From NCBI RefSeq assembly GCF_003946115.1, contig NZ_RHOH01000006.1, positions 62,001-126,000 of the forward strand: a stretch of DNA of 64,000 nt. The letters are read 5' to 3'. The notes beneath the pieces were generated by a model, which was not told where the DNA came from, did no database searches, and worked only from the letters and a program-made list of their open reading frames with translations. Positions 8,129-15,617 of the stretch are shown here, piece after piece (within the stretch, counting starts at the first letter, position 1; every line of letters starts with the position of its first letter). Source of the stretch: Lacticaseibacillus daqingensis. GTDB lineage: Bacteria > Bacillota > Bacilli > Lactobacillales > Lactobacillaceae. Both the position numbers and the translations under genes were made by a program.

Positions 8129-8956
8129 TCAGCGGGTGGTTAAAAGGTGGCATAGCACCAGGTCGTCCATGCGGCGCAAGTTGAAGCCGGTGGTGGCCTC
8201 GAACTTCTCCAGCCGGTACTGCAGCGTGTTGCGGTGCATGTACAGGGCCTTGGCCGCCGCGGTCAGGTTGCCCTGCGCCTGGTAAAGCGCGCCGATGATC
8301 GGCAGACTCTCGGGCTGGGCGGCGATCGTGGCCGCCAGTGCTTTGAGCAGCGGGTCGCGGGTGCGCAGCGCCTGGGTGCTGGCCGTCAGCGCAGTGTCTG
8401 GGATCGTCGCCAGCCGCGCCGTGGCGCCCAGCGCAAGCTTCTGCTCCGCCGCGGCGATCGCTGGCAGCTGGCCATTAACGGGCCACGGATGGCCGACAAA
8501 CAGGCGCGTGGTGGTGTCAAAGTCCGAGTCCAGCGTGTCCAGAATGCCGAGGAGCACGCCGGCATCGGTTTGGCGCGCCTCGGCCGGCTCGATCAGCGTC
8601 CCGGCGGTTTCGGTGTCAAAAAAACCGGTGACCGGAACGGTGAACAGGCTGGTGAAGGCGGTCAGCCACGCGGCAGGCGGCAGGCTGCTGGCAGTGAAAT
8701 CGACCGCAAAGTGTAGCAGGCGCACCGGCTGCGCGCTAGGTGCCAACCCTGCCCCGCGCAGGAAGCGGGCCCAGGGGTGCTGGCTTTGGGCTTGCGGCAA
8801 CAGCGCCTTGATCAGCGCAATTTCGCGTGGCGCGAGTGCCTCCGCGTCGACCGCCACGGTTTGGCCATCGACCGTCACCACCAGCGCATTCTCTGGGAAT
8901 GGCGGCACCTCCAGCACCGGCACCACTTGTTTAAGTAAAGGTAAAATCGCAGCCAT
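8129..8956 (-). CDS. PucR/CdaR-like regulator with C-terminal helix-turn-helix
   Basis: A protein of about 275 residues whose C terminus (GNLTAAAKALYMHRNTLQYR, then LEKFEATTGFNLR) is the HTH_30 domain shared by PucR, CdaR and SdiR-like regulators. The N-terminal 200 residues match no family I can name and are Ala/Leu/Pro-rich; they may be a degenerate sensor domain. The reading frame is open to 9043, but that region overlaps the tadA ribosome-binding site on the other strand and has no site of its own. ATG 8954-8956 is chosen as the first plausible start, with low certainty. It is divergent from tadA. Target genes are unknown. Confidence 0.7.
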   Translation of the reverse strand: MAAILPLLKQVVPVLEVPPFPENALVVTVDGQTVAVDAEALAPREIALIKALLPQAQSQHPWARFLRGAGLAPSAQPVRLLHFAVDFTASSLPPAAWLTAFTSLFTVPVTGFFDTETAGTLIEPAEARQTDAGVLLGILDTLDSDFDTTTRLFVGHPWPVNGQLPAIAAAEQKLALGATARLATIPDTALTASTQALRTRDPLLKALAATIAAQPESLPIIGALYQAQGNLTAAAKALYMHRNTLQYRLEKFEATTGFNLRRMDDLVLCHLLTTR

Positions 8957-9027
8957 AATCGCCACCGCCTCGCTCAGTTTTTCTACATTGATTGTAGCAG
9001 AGTTTCGGTGGAAGGGAGGAAACAACC

Positions 9028-9516
9028 CTGGAACAAAAAGCAATCGAGGATTATATGCAGCTCGCCCTGCAGGAGGCGCATGACGCCGGCCGCATCGGCG
9101 AGGTCCCGATCGGCGCGGTCATTGTGCATGATGGCGTTGTGGTCGGGCGCGGCCACAACTTGCGCGAGCACAGCCAAGACAGCACACTGCACGCCGAGAT
9201 CCTGGCCATCCAAGAGGCCTGCATGACCCTGAAAACCTGGCGACTGGAAGACTGTGACCTGTTTGTCACGCTGGAGCCTTGTCCGATGTGCGCCGGCGCG
9301 ATGATCAACAGTCGTATCCGCACCTGTTACTACGGCGCGGCCGACCCCAAGGCAGGCGTGGCCGGGACGCTTTTGGACTTACTGCAGGATCCGCGCTTCA
9401 ACCATCAGGTGCAGGTCGTGCCGGGTGTGCGCGCGGATGAGGCGGCCAAGCTGCTGCAGGACTTTTTCCGCGGTATTCGGGCCAAGCGCAAGGCGGCCAA
9501 GAAGCAAGCCAACTGA
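9028..9516 (+). CDS. tadA: tRNA-specific adenosine deaminase TadA
   Basis: TadA deaminates the wobble adenosine of tRNA-Arg(ACG) to inosine. The zinc site is visible as HAE (in STLHAEILA) and PCPMCAG, with the catalytic Glu in HAE. The first ATG in frame is 9055, giving 153 residues. However, a strong AGGGAGGA site (9013-9020) stands 8 nt before CTG 9028. Reading from there adds LEQKAIEDY, matching the extra N-terminal helix seen in other TadA proteins, so a CTG start is proposed. ATG 9055, with only a weak GAGG before it, is the conservative alternative. It is followed by its own terminator. Confidence 0.88.
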   Translation: MEQKAIEDYMQLALQEAHDAGRIGEVPIGAVIVHDGVVVGRGHNLREHSQDSTLHAEILAIQEACMTLKTWRLEDCDLFVTLEPCPMCAGAMINSRIRTCYYGAADPKAGVAGTLLDLLQDPRFNHQVQVVPGVRADEAAKLLQDFFRGIRAKRKAAKKQAN

Positions 9517-9528
9517 ATCAAGCAAGCG

Positions 9529-9557
9529 GAGGCCAATTCAGCATTGGTCTCTTTTTT
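9529..9557 (+). terminator. Terminator of tadA
   Basis: GAGGCCAA and TTGGTCTC (one G-T pair) form an 8-bp stem around a 7-nt loop, followed by six T, 12 nt past the tadA stop. Confidence 0.85.
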
Positions 9558-9561
9558 CACT

Positions 9562-9960
9562 CGTGGTCCGGCAACATGAGTCCAGCCGGTCACTTAGGCC
9601 GGCAGGTTCCGCTCTGCGGCTTTGGGGCCGGAACGCAGTGGGGCCCGGTAAAAGCCAGAAGGGCGCTGTCTTTTCCCTCGGTTTGAGCCTGCCTTGCTAA
9701 ACCCGCAAGTCAGTCTCAAACGCGGCCCAGCTTCTAAGCGATAAATCGCCAAGAAGCTCGACACTGCTGGGCCCCAAGCTGCGCCGCTACACCTGTCGAC
9801 CTAAGTGACCTGGGGTGGTGGCTGACGTTCAAAAGCCGCCGAACAGGTTGAACAGTGAGGGGTTATAGTCAACTGGCGAGTTAGCTGAAGCGGTTTGCGT
9901 GGGTGTCTAGATGCTTAGAATAACGAGCCTTGTTAGGGTTACTGGGCGCTAACACGGCTT
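9562..9960. repeat. Dispersed 0.4-kb structured element, copy 1
   Basis: This non-coding stretch is repeated at 43490-43878, in the same orientation, with long identical words in the same order (GGTCACTTAGGCCGGCAGG, CAGCTTCTAAGCGATAAATC, CACTGGGCGCTAACACGGCT part). A closing inverted repeat pairs 9588-9606 with 9792-9810. Inside, GTTCCG/CGGAAC (9606-9611, 9629-9634) and CTGC/GCAG (9614-9617, 9635-9638) can form a pseudoknot. A nested hairpin uses GGCCCAGC/GCTGGGCC (9724-9731, 9765-9772), AGCTTCT/AGAAGCT and GCGAT/ATCGC. No open frame of note is shared by the copies. It fills the tadA to response-regulator gap. It is not a known RNA class that I recognise. It could be a structured RNA or an immobilised small mobile repeat. 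Confidence 0.75.
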
Positions 9961-10038
9961 AATGTGCGTTTTCGCCCCACAGCGATCCGCGTCGCACTTT
10001 ACCCTCGGTTACGGTATGATGGGCGCGGAGGGATTGCG

Positions 10039-10689
10039 ATGAGACTATTGATCGTGGAAGACGAGCCGGCGTTGCGCGCCAGTATGGCGGCCTTTTTTGC
10101 CCAGCAGGCCACGGTTCAAGCGGTCGGCACGCTGGCGGCGGCCAGTACCGCCGTGGCCGCGGGGCCGGACGCCATTATTTTGGACCTCACGTTGCCGGAC
10201 GGGGACGGGCTGGCTTGGCTGCGCGAATGGCGCCCGTCACTGGCGGCTAAGGTGCTGGTGCTGACGGCTAATGACAGTGAAGCGGCTGAGCTGGCTGGAC
10301 TGCGGCTGGCCGATGAGTACGTGGTCAAGCCGATCAGCCTACCGGTGCTGGCGGCGCGCCTGCGCCGGCTGTGGCCAGCGGTGCCGATCCAGCTGGGGGC
10401 CGTGACAGTGGGCCTGGCGGACGGACAGGTGACGCGCAACGGGCGCGTAGTCGACCTGACGGCAACGGAGTGGCGGCTGCTGGCGTTTTTGGTCACCAAC
10501 CGCAAGCAGATCGTCAGCCGCGAGCAGCTGATGGCCGCCTTGTGGGACGCCCGCGAGGCCTATGTCACCGACAACACCCTGACCGTGACCATCAAGCGGC
10601 TGCGGGAAAAATTGGAGGCCGACCCGGCGCACCCGCAGCTGATCCGCACGATTCGGGGAATGGGGTATTTTATCGATGAGCAAGCCTGA
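10039..10689 (+). CDS. OmpR-family response regulator
   Basis: The 216-residue protein has a receiver domain (residues about 1-115; acidic pair ED in LIVEDEPA, phospho-Asp in ILDLTLPDG, Lys in YVVKPIS) and a winged-helix DNA-binding domain (about 125-216, ending IRTIRGMGYFID). A GGAGGG site 7 nt before ATG 10039 fixes the start; the frame is open 75 nt further upstream without a site. A possible -10 box TATGAT lies near 10014. It overlaps the kinase gene by 14 nt and is followed by an ABC transporter pair, the layout of cell-envelope stress and peptide-resistance modules. The likely operator is the direct repeat at 11750-11770. Confidence 0.92.
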   Translation: MRLLIVEDEPALRASMAAFFAQQATVQAVGTLAAASTAVAAGPDAIILDLTLPDGDGLAWLREWRPSLAAKVLVLTANDSEAAELAGLRLADEYVVKPISLPVLAARLRRLWPAVPIQLGAVTVGLADGQVTRNGRVVDLTATEWRLLAFLVTNRKQIVSREQLMAALWDAREAYVTDNTLTVTIKRLREKLEADPAHPQLIRTIRGMGYFIDEQA

Positions 10690-11692
10690 AGCGCGTCTGA
10701 TTCTTCAGCTGGCTGTGGCGTTGGGCGGCGTGCTGATGGCAGTGTGTCTGCTGGCGTGGCGCGCGGCTCCGCTGGCTGGCGTGGGGCTCCTCGTTCTGTG
10801 GGGCATCGGGGTGGCACTGATCGGTGTGGTTTGCGGGTTGTGGCTACGCCGGCTGCACCGCGACCTGGCCGCCATCGAGGCGCAGCTTCATGCCGCGCGC
10901 ATGGGGCACGCCGAGTACGCCATCGGGCAAAACGACGAGGGCGCTTTTTCCGCGCTACACAACGAGCTGCATCACTATGTGCGCCAGACGACCGCGTTGC
11001 GCGCCGACTTGCAGCGCGACCGTGACCGACTGAGCACGGCCATTACAGATATCGCCCACCAGCTGCGCACGCCGATCGCGGTGCAGGGCAATCTGGTGGA
11101 GCTGTTGACGCCAGCTAATGCGGCGACCACGCGCGCGGAGCTGCTGCGGCAAAACGAGCGGTTGGCGCACCTGGTGGCGCAGCTGATCCTTTTGGCGCGG
11201 GTGGACACCCACACGTTGAGCCAAGTACGGACCCGCGTCTCAGTGGACACGCTGCTGCGTCAAAGTCTGACGCCGCTTGCGCCGGTGGCTGCCGACCGTG
11301 GGGTGACGCTGGACTGGCAGGTGCCGGTCGGGTTGCAGGTGCACGTGAACGTGAAGCTGATGCAAGAGGCGCTGATCAACCTGTTCAAAAACACGCTGGA
11401 GCACGCGCCAGCGGATTCGACCGTCACGGTGCAGGCGAGCGGCACGCCGATTTCGGTAGTCGTGACGCTGACGAATACTGGCGCACCGATCCCCCCTTCA
11501 GACCTGCCGCACGTGTTTGAACGCTTCTATCGCGGCAGTCAAAGCGCCGCAGGTAATGTGGGCATCGGACTGGCGATCGCGCAAGGCATTGTGACCGCCG
11601 GTGCTGGCCGCCTAAGCGTGGCCAACGTGACCGGTGGCGTGCAGGTGCGCGTGGAGTGGTTCCAAGCCCCTGCCGCGGCCGATCCACAATAA
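10676..11692 (+). CDS. Sensor histidine kinase
   Basis: A 338-residue kinase. Two N-terminal membrane helices (about 8-28 and 34-55) are joined by only a few residues, so there is no extracellular sensor domain. This is the layout of intramembrane-sensing kinases that read the state of a partner ABC transporter. A HAMP-like linker follows, then the H-box IAHQLRTPI (His at about 126), the N-box NLFKNTLEHA and the G-box VGIGLAIAQGI. It overlaps the response regulator gene by 14 nt, indicating coupled translation. The ABC genes start 110 nt downstream after a terminator, so they have a separate promoter. The signal is unknown; bacitracin-like or cationic peptides are an inference from gene context. 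Confidence 0.9.
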   Translation: MSKPEARLILQLAVALGGVLMAVCLLAWRAAPLAGVGLLVLWGIGVALIGVVCGLWLRRLHRDLAAIEAQLHAARMGHAEYAIGQNDEGAFSALHNELHHYVRQTTALRADLQRDRDRLSTAITDIAHQLRTPIAVQGNLVELLTPANAATTRAELLRQNERLAHLVAQLILLARVDTHTLSQVRTRVSVDTLLRQSLTPLAPVAADRGVTLDWQVPVGLQVHVNVKLMQEALINLFKNTLEHAPADSTVTVQASGTPISVVVTLTNTGAPIPPSDLPHVFERFYRGSQSAAGNVGIGLAIAQGIVTAGAGRLSVANVTGGVQVRVEWFQAPAAADPQ

Positions 11693-11705
11693 CTGCGCCC
11701 GCACG

Positions 11706-11743
11706 CGGCCGCGCCGACCCCAAACGTTGGCGCGGCCGTTTTT
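11706..11743 (+). terminator. Terminator of the two-component operon
   Basis: CGGCCGCGCC (11706-11715) pairs with GGCGCGGCCG (11729-11738), followed by five T. Confidence 0.85.
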
Positions 11744-11749
11744 CGTGTC

Positions 11750-11770
11750 GTCACTTAGCTGTCACTTGGC
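11750..11770 (+). promoter_or_regulatory. Direct repeats, putative response-regulator operator
   Basis: GTCACTTAGC (11750-11759) and GTCACTTGGC (11761-11770) repeat with an 11-bp period, one helical turn. They lie just before a -10 box TATACT (11776-11781) of the ABC transporter genes. OmpR-family regulators bind such direct repeats, and the regulator gene is next door. The assignment is inference. Confidence 0.5.
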
Positions 11771-11801
11771 GTCGCTATACTGGAAGCAAGAGGTGAGGAA
11801 G

Positions 11802-12467
11802 ATGGCAATTTTAACGGCCACGGATTTAGTCAAAACGTATCCTGGCGAGGAGCAGCCGGCACTGGACCACGTCAGCCTGAGCATTGAACCTGGAGAGTTC
11901 GTCGCGATCGTGGGGCCATCGGGCTCCGGCAAGTCGACGCTACTGCACCTGCTGGGCGGGGTCGACCGCCCAACCAGCGGCCAAGTGCAGCTGTACGACA
12001 CGGCGATCTACGGGCTCAACGAGACGCAGTTGGCGATTTTTCGCCGGCGCCAGGTCGGGCTGATCTACCAGTTCTACAACCTGTTGCCGAGCCTGACGGT
12101 GGCGGAGAACATCACGCTGCCGCGGGAGCTGGACGGCAAAAAGGTCGAGGCGCAGCGCCTGAACCAGCTGCTGGATCAGTTGGGTCTGGCGGACAAGCGC
12201 AACGCGTTGCCGGGGCAACTCTCCGGCGGCCAGCAGCAGCGCGTGGCGATCGGCCGAGCGCTGATCAACGAGCCGGCGATCGTGCTGGCGGATGAGCCGA
12301 CCGGGAACCTGGATCAGCGCAACTCACAGGAGATCATGGCGCTGTTGCACTACGCGAACGTGACGCAAGGCCAAACCGTGGTGGTGATCACCCATGACCC
12401 GCAGGTGGCCGCGCAGGCTCAGCGGGTGCTGACCATCACCGATGGTCGTCTGACGGAAGGGGCGTGA
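11802..12467 (+). CDS. ABC transporter ATP-binding protein, MacB/BceA-like
   Basis: The 221-residue ATPase has Walker [10 protein letters not shown] (about residues 38-46), a Q-loop (IYQFYNLLP), signature LSGGQQQR, Walker [13 protein letters not shown] and H-loop ITHD. The EPTGNLD form is typical of ATPases that pair with FtsX-type permeases (MacB, LolD, BceA). The open frame runs back to 11634, but GAGGTGAGG just before ATG 11802 sets the start. It is followed 4 nt later by its permease. The pair probably removes or senses envelope-active peptides together with the upstream two-component system. Confidence 0.92.
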   Translation: MAILTATDLVKTYPGEEQPALDHVSLSIEPGEFVAIVGPSGSGKSTLLHLLGGVDRPTSGQVQLYDTAIYGLNETQLAIFRRRQVGLIYQFYNLLPSLTVAENITLPRELDGKKVEAQRLNQLLDQLGLADKRNALPGQLSGGQQQRVAIGRALINEPAIVLADEPTGNLDQRNSQEIMALLHYANVTQGQTVVVITHDPQVAAQAQRVLTITDGRLTEGA

Positions 12468-12471
12468 GCGC

Positions 12472-14853
12472 ATGGGCATCCTCGCAAAACTGGGGTGGCG
12501 TCACCTGCGCACCACCCGTGGCCGCACCGCGCTGACGATCGGGGCGATGGGGCTGGCGGCAACGCTGGCGATGGCAACGCTCGTCGGCCTGCGCAGTTTC
12601 CAGACCAGCTTCTACCAGTACGAGCTGCGGAACACGGGCGGGATGGTCGCCGCCTTTCCCGCGACCACCCCGGCCAAGGCGGCGAAGTTGCGGGCCAACG
12701 CCGCGTTTGATCAGACGATCAGCTTTGTCGATGCCGGGCGGGCGACGATCGGCACCACCAAAACCGACAGCATCGGGGACCCTTTTCGGCTGACCGTGAC
12801 CACACCCGCAGCCACGGCGGCATTGAAGCCGATGCTGGTCAACGGGCGCTTGCCGCGCAAGGCGTCGGAGGTGCTGCTGTCGGACATGCTGGTGACCGCG
12901 CACCGAAACATCGGTCAGCGCATTCAGGTGACGGTGGCAGGGAAGACCCAGCGCTTCCGAATTGTTGGGACGACGAACGGGTACGGCGGGAACTTTTTGT
13001 CCACGCGCGGCGTGCTTCAGGTCGTGCCACACCTACCGGCCGGGCGCACGGTGGTGATGGCCAGCCTAAAGTCGCCTTGGCAGGGCCATCAGCGCTTGCA
13101 AGCGATCACCAAGCAAGCGGGGTTGGCCCCGCGCGACTTGCAAGTGAACTTGGCGGCGCTGACCTGGATGTGGGGGGCCAAGTCGAATGACTCGCAAGCC
13201 AAACAGATCGCGGTGGTGGGGACGATCCTGGCCATCGTCGGGGCGGTCGCGCTGATCATGATCTACACGAGCATCAACTTGTCTGTGCGAGCGAATCGGC
13301 AGCGCTACGGCCTTCTGCGGTCGATCGGCACGACGCCGCGGCAGGTTCGACACCTGGTGTACGGTGAGGCGCTGATGCTGGCGCTCCCGGCACTCGGATT
13401 AGGTGCCATCTTCGGTATCGGTGGGTTAGGCGTCGCGATCTGGCTGATGAACGGCGTCCTGAGCGGCAACGAGCTGCCGATCACGCTGGTGCTGACCGTC
13501 GACTGGGTGCCGCTACTGGCGGTGGTGGTGTTCATGGCGCTCATCACGCTGCTGGCCGCCGCACGGCCGGCATGGCGCGCCAGCCGCGTGACGCCGATCG
13601 CGGCGATCCGCGCGCTGAACATCTCGCCTCAATTGACCCGGCGCAAGCTCCGTCAGCCGTGGTGGGTGCGGCGGCTGCCTGACCCAATGATGCGACTGGC
13701 CGCCAAACTCGACCGCCGCGAGGGGCGGCGCGCCACGATGCTGACTACATTGGTGGTGACAGTCACCTTATTTGTCGGACTGACCGGCTTCATCGGCAAC
13801 GCGTGGCGACACTATGACACCGGTGAGGCCGCGGACATCCGCGCGACACTGAGTCGCAGTGGCGATCAGACTGCCGCGATGCGGCACCTGGCAGACCGGC
13901 TTGATGGGGTGAAGCAGGCGCAAGTAACGCGCCAAGCGCAGCTGAGTATTCAGAAGGGACCGCGGGGTTCTGAGCTCACCGAGATCAATTTGCTGGTCGT
14001 GCCTGACCGTCAGGCCCAGCGAGATTACGGCTGGCGGCCAACGCTTTTGAACACGAAGGCGCTATTCGTGGATGCGGATGGCCGACGCCACATGGAATGG
14101 CAGGTCGACCCGACCTATTCCAAGCCGTTGCGGTTAATTGTTGCGGATCAAAGAGACAGTAAGGCGCCAGGCCTGAGCGTCCGGGTTCGCTACCAGCCGC
14201 TGGCTAAAGATCCGGTGTTTAGCAAGCTGTTGTTCAACAATGGACGGGTCAGCCTAGTCGTCTCCGATTCCCAGTATCAGCGGTGGGCGGCGGCGCTGAG
14301 GGTCCCGGATAAGACGCTTGAAAGCGTCCTGTACGTGAAACTGGCGCGGCCCAGTGCGCACACCGCAGTGGTCAAGGCGATCAAGGCACAGTTTGGGCAA
14401 ATCGCCATCATGGACGCGGTGGCCGATAATCAGCAACAGGCGGCGGTGGTGTTGGTCATGAAGGCAACGGCATACGGCTTCATCGGTTTGCTGGCACTGG
14501 TTTGCTTAGCCATCGTTGTCAATCACACCTTTGCCAACCTGATGCGGGCGCGCCGTGGGCTGGCGATGCTTCAATCCATCGGGATGACCCCGCGCCAAGT
14601 CGTCGCGATGCAGGCCTGGCAGTACGCGACGTTGCTTGTTGCGGGCTGGCTTGGCGGCAGTATCCTTGGAACTGGCATCAGTAGCGTGCTGTACCGCCTG
14701 TCGGCCTCTGATCAGCCGGTGGCGCTCATCATACCTTGGGGGCAAATCGCAGCCGCGGGAGCGGTTCTGTTGCTGGTCGGAGTGGCGTTTATTGGGGCCA
14801 CCTGGCGGCTTTTGACCCATCAGGATCTGGAGCGGTTACTGCGCGCGGAGTGA
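12472..14853 (+). CDS. FtsX-family ABC transporter permease
   Basis: A 793-residue permease. The first membrane helix (about 18-40) is followed by a large extracytoplasmic domain (about 45-240) and an FtsX block of three helices (about 245-390). A further helix (about 420-440) precedes a second extracytoplasmic domain, and a final FtsX block of three helices lies at about 660-785. This duplicated FtsX arrangement is common in lactobacillar peptide-efflux systems and differs from the 10-helix BceB type in having two extracellular domains. It partners the ATPase encoded 4 nt upstream. Direction of transport and substrate are not known from sequence. Confidence 0.88.
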   Translation: MGILAKLGWRHLRTTRGRTALTIGAMGLAATLAMATLVGLRSFQTSFYQYELRNTGGMVAAFPATTPAKAAKLRANAAFDQTISFVDAGRATIGTTKTDSIGDPFRLTVTTPAATAALKPMLVNGRLPRKASEVLLSDMLVTAHRNIGQRIQVTVAGKTQRFRIVGTTNGYGGNFLSTRGVLQVVPHLPAGRTVVMASLKSPWQGHQRLQAITKQAGLAPRDLQVNLAALTWMWGAKSNDSQAKQIAVVGTILAIVGAVALIMIYTSINLSVRANRQRYGLLRSIGTTPRQVRHLVYGEALMLALPALGLGAIFGIGGLGVAIWLMNGVLSGNELPITLVLTVDWVPLLAVVVFMALITLLAAARPAWRASRVTPIAAIRALNISPQLTRRKLRQPWWVRRLPDPMMRLAAKLDRREGRRATMLTTLVVTVTLFVGLTGFIGNAWRHYDTGEAADIRATLSRSGDQTAAMRHLADRLDGVKQAQVTRQAQLSIQKGPRGSELTEINLLVVPDRQAQRDYGWRPTLLNTKALFVDADGRRHMEWQVDPTYSKPLRLIVADQRDSKAPGLSVRVRYQPLAKDPVFSKLLFNNGRVSLVVSDSQYQRWAAALRVPDKTLESVLYVKLARPSAHTAVVKAIKAQFGQIAIMDAVADNQQQAAVVLVMKATAYGFIGLLALVCLAIVVNHTFANLMRARRGLAMLQSIGMTPRQVVAMQAWQYATLLVAGWLGGSILGTGISSVLYRLSASDQPVALIIPWGQIAAAGAVLLLVGVAFIGATWRLLTHQDLERLLRAE

Positions 14854-14913
14854 TCACGCACACTCACCTTGACCATAGCGCAAGTAAGCGTTCGGTTTCT
14901 GTCTGAGAGGCAC

Positions 14914-14942
14914 TAGTCAACGCTGGTGAAGTCGTGTATACT
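14914..14942 (+). promoter_or_regulatory. Promoter of the SRP RNA gene
   Basis: A -10 box TATACT at 14937-14942 stands 17 nt after a weak -35 TAGTCA (14914-14919). A start near 14950 agrees with the 5' end expected for the RNA. Confidence 0.5.
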
Positions 14943-14949
14943 ACTAATT

Positions 14950-15042
14950 GCCGCAAGGCCTTAAGGCAATGGTCGCCTTTCGAATTGTGTCAGGTCCGGA
15001 AGGAAGCAGCACTAAGAATCGTCGACCATGTGCCTTTTGTTT
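14950..15042 (+). ncRNA. ffs: Signal recognition particle RNA, small bacterial type
   Basis: The invariant SRP domain IV core GTCAGGTCCGGAAGGAAGCA is present at 14989-15008, forming the Ffh-binding asymmetric loops and the GGAA tetraloop. The flanking arms AAGGCA...ATGGTCG and CGACCAT...TGCCTT close the single hairpin. A length of about 93 nt fits the short (4.5S-like) SRP RNA of lactobacilli. It lies upstream of dnaX as in many Firmicutes. Ends are estimated from the promoter and stem. Confidence 0.93.
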
Positions 15043-15054
15043 TACGCTAATGAC

Positions 15055-15084
15055 CCGGTCATCACATCTGTGGTGGCCGGTTTT
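15055..15084 (+). terminator. Terminator after SRP RNA
   Basis: CCGGTCATCAC and GTGGTGGCCGG pair with two G-T wobbles around ATCT, followed by TTTT. Confidence 0.7.
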
Positions 15085-15170
15085 GCGTTTTCGGACCGCA
15101 TAATTGGCCGGCGAAAAAGCGTGAGCGGTCCTGCCGAAGTTGGCTGGCCTATGGTAAACTAGTACGGGTA

Positions 15171-15601
15171 CGCGAAGCGATTTTGCGCGGGCTGTTGTTG
15201 TTGGGTTCGTCTCGCTTCGCGCTGGTTCGTCGAGCTACGCAAAGCAACGCAGATGCAGTGAGCTACGCCGAAGGACTCGAACCCAAAGTACGGATTCAAG
15301 TCCTTCAGCTAGGCTCTCGGATCTGCTAAGCCCGCTTTGCTTCGCTCTGGTTCGTCGAGCTACGCGGGACAACGCGGAAGCGGTTAGCTACGGCTTGGCA
15401 CTCGAACCCAAAGTGCGGGTTCAAGCACCAAACCTAGGCTACCCGTTCCGCTAAGCCCGTCCCGCTTCGCTCTGGTTCGTCGAGCGCCGTGCCGCAACGC
15501 GGGAGCAGCTAGCTACGCCAAAGCACTCGCGCCTAAGTACGGGCGCAAGCGCTTTGGCTGGGCTACCTGTCCCGCTAAGTGCGCGGCACAGCGCTCTGGT
15601 T
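15171..15601 (-). repeat. Tandem array A of 124-bp structured units (three units)
   Basis: Three imperfect units begin (plus-strand reading) with GGTTCGTCGAGC at 15224, 15349 and 15474, a period of 125 bp. The array ends near 15600 with CTCTGGTT. Reverse-complemented, the units match arrays B and C, so the orientation here is minus. Each unit folds into one long interrupted hairpin. The apical stem differs between units but keeps pairing (CTTGAACCC/GGGTTCGAG, CTTGCGCC/GGCGCGAG), around a conserved loop CGYACTTW. A 10-bp inverted repeat (15171-15180 with 15212-15221) borders the array. It fills the 5' untranslated region between the SRP RNA and dnaX. No coding frame is present. Confidence 0.85.
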
Positions 15602-15617
15602 AGAAAGGATGATGACG

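Noticed and set aside
8957-9043. 29-residue N-terminal extension of the PucR-like regulator
   Set aside because: This part lies opposite the tadA ribosome-binding site and start and has no ribosome-binding site of its own.
15224-15474. tRNA-like segments (GGTTCGTCGAGC, CTCGAACCC, GGGTTCAAG)
   Set aside because: The GGTTC-like words recall a T-arm, but there is no cloverleaf, anticodon arm or CCA end, and the words belong to the covarying hairpin of the repeat unit.
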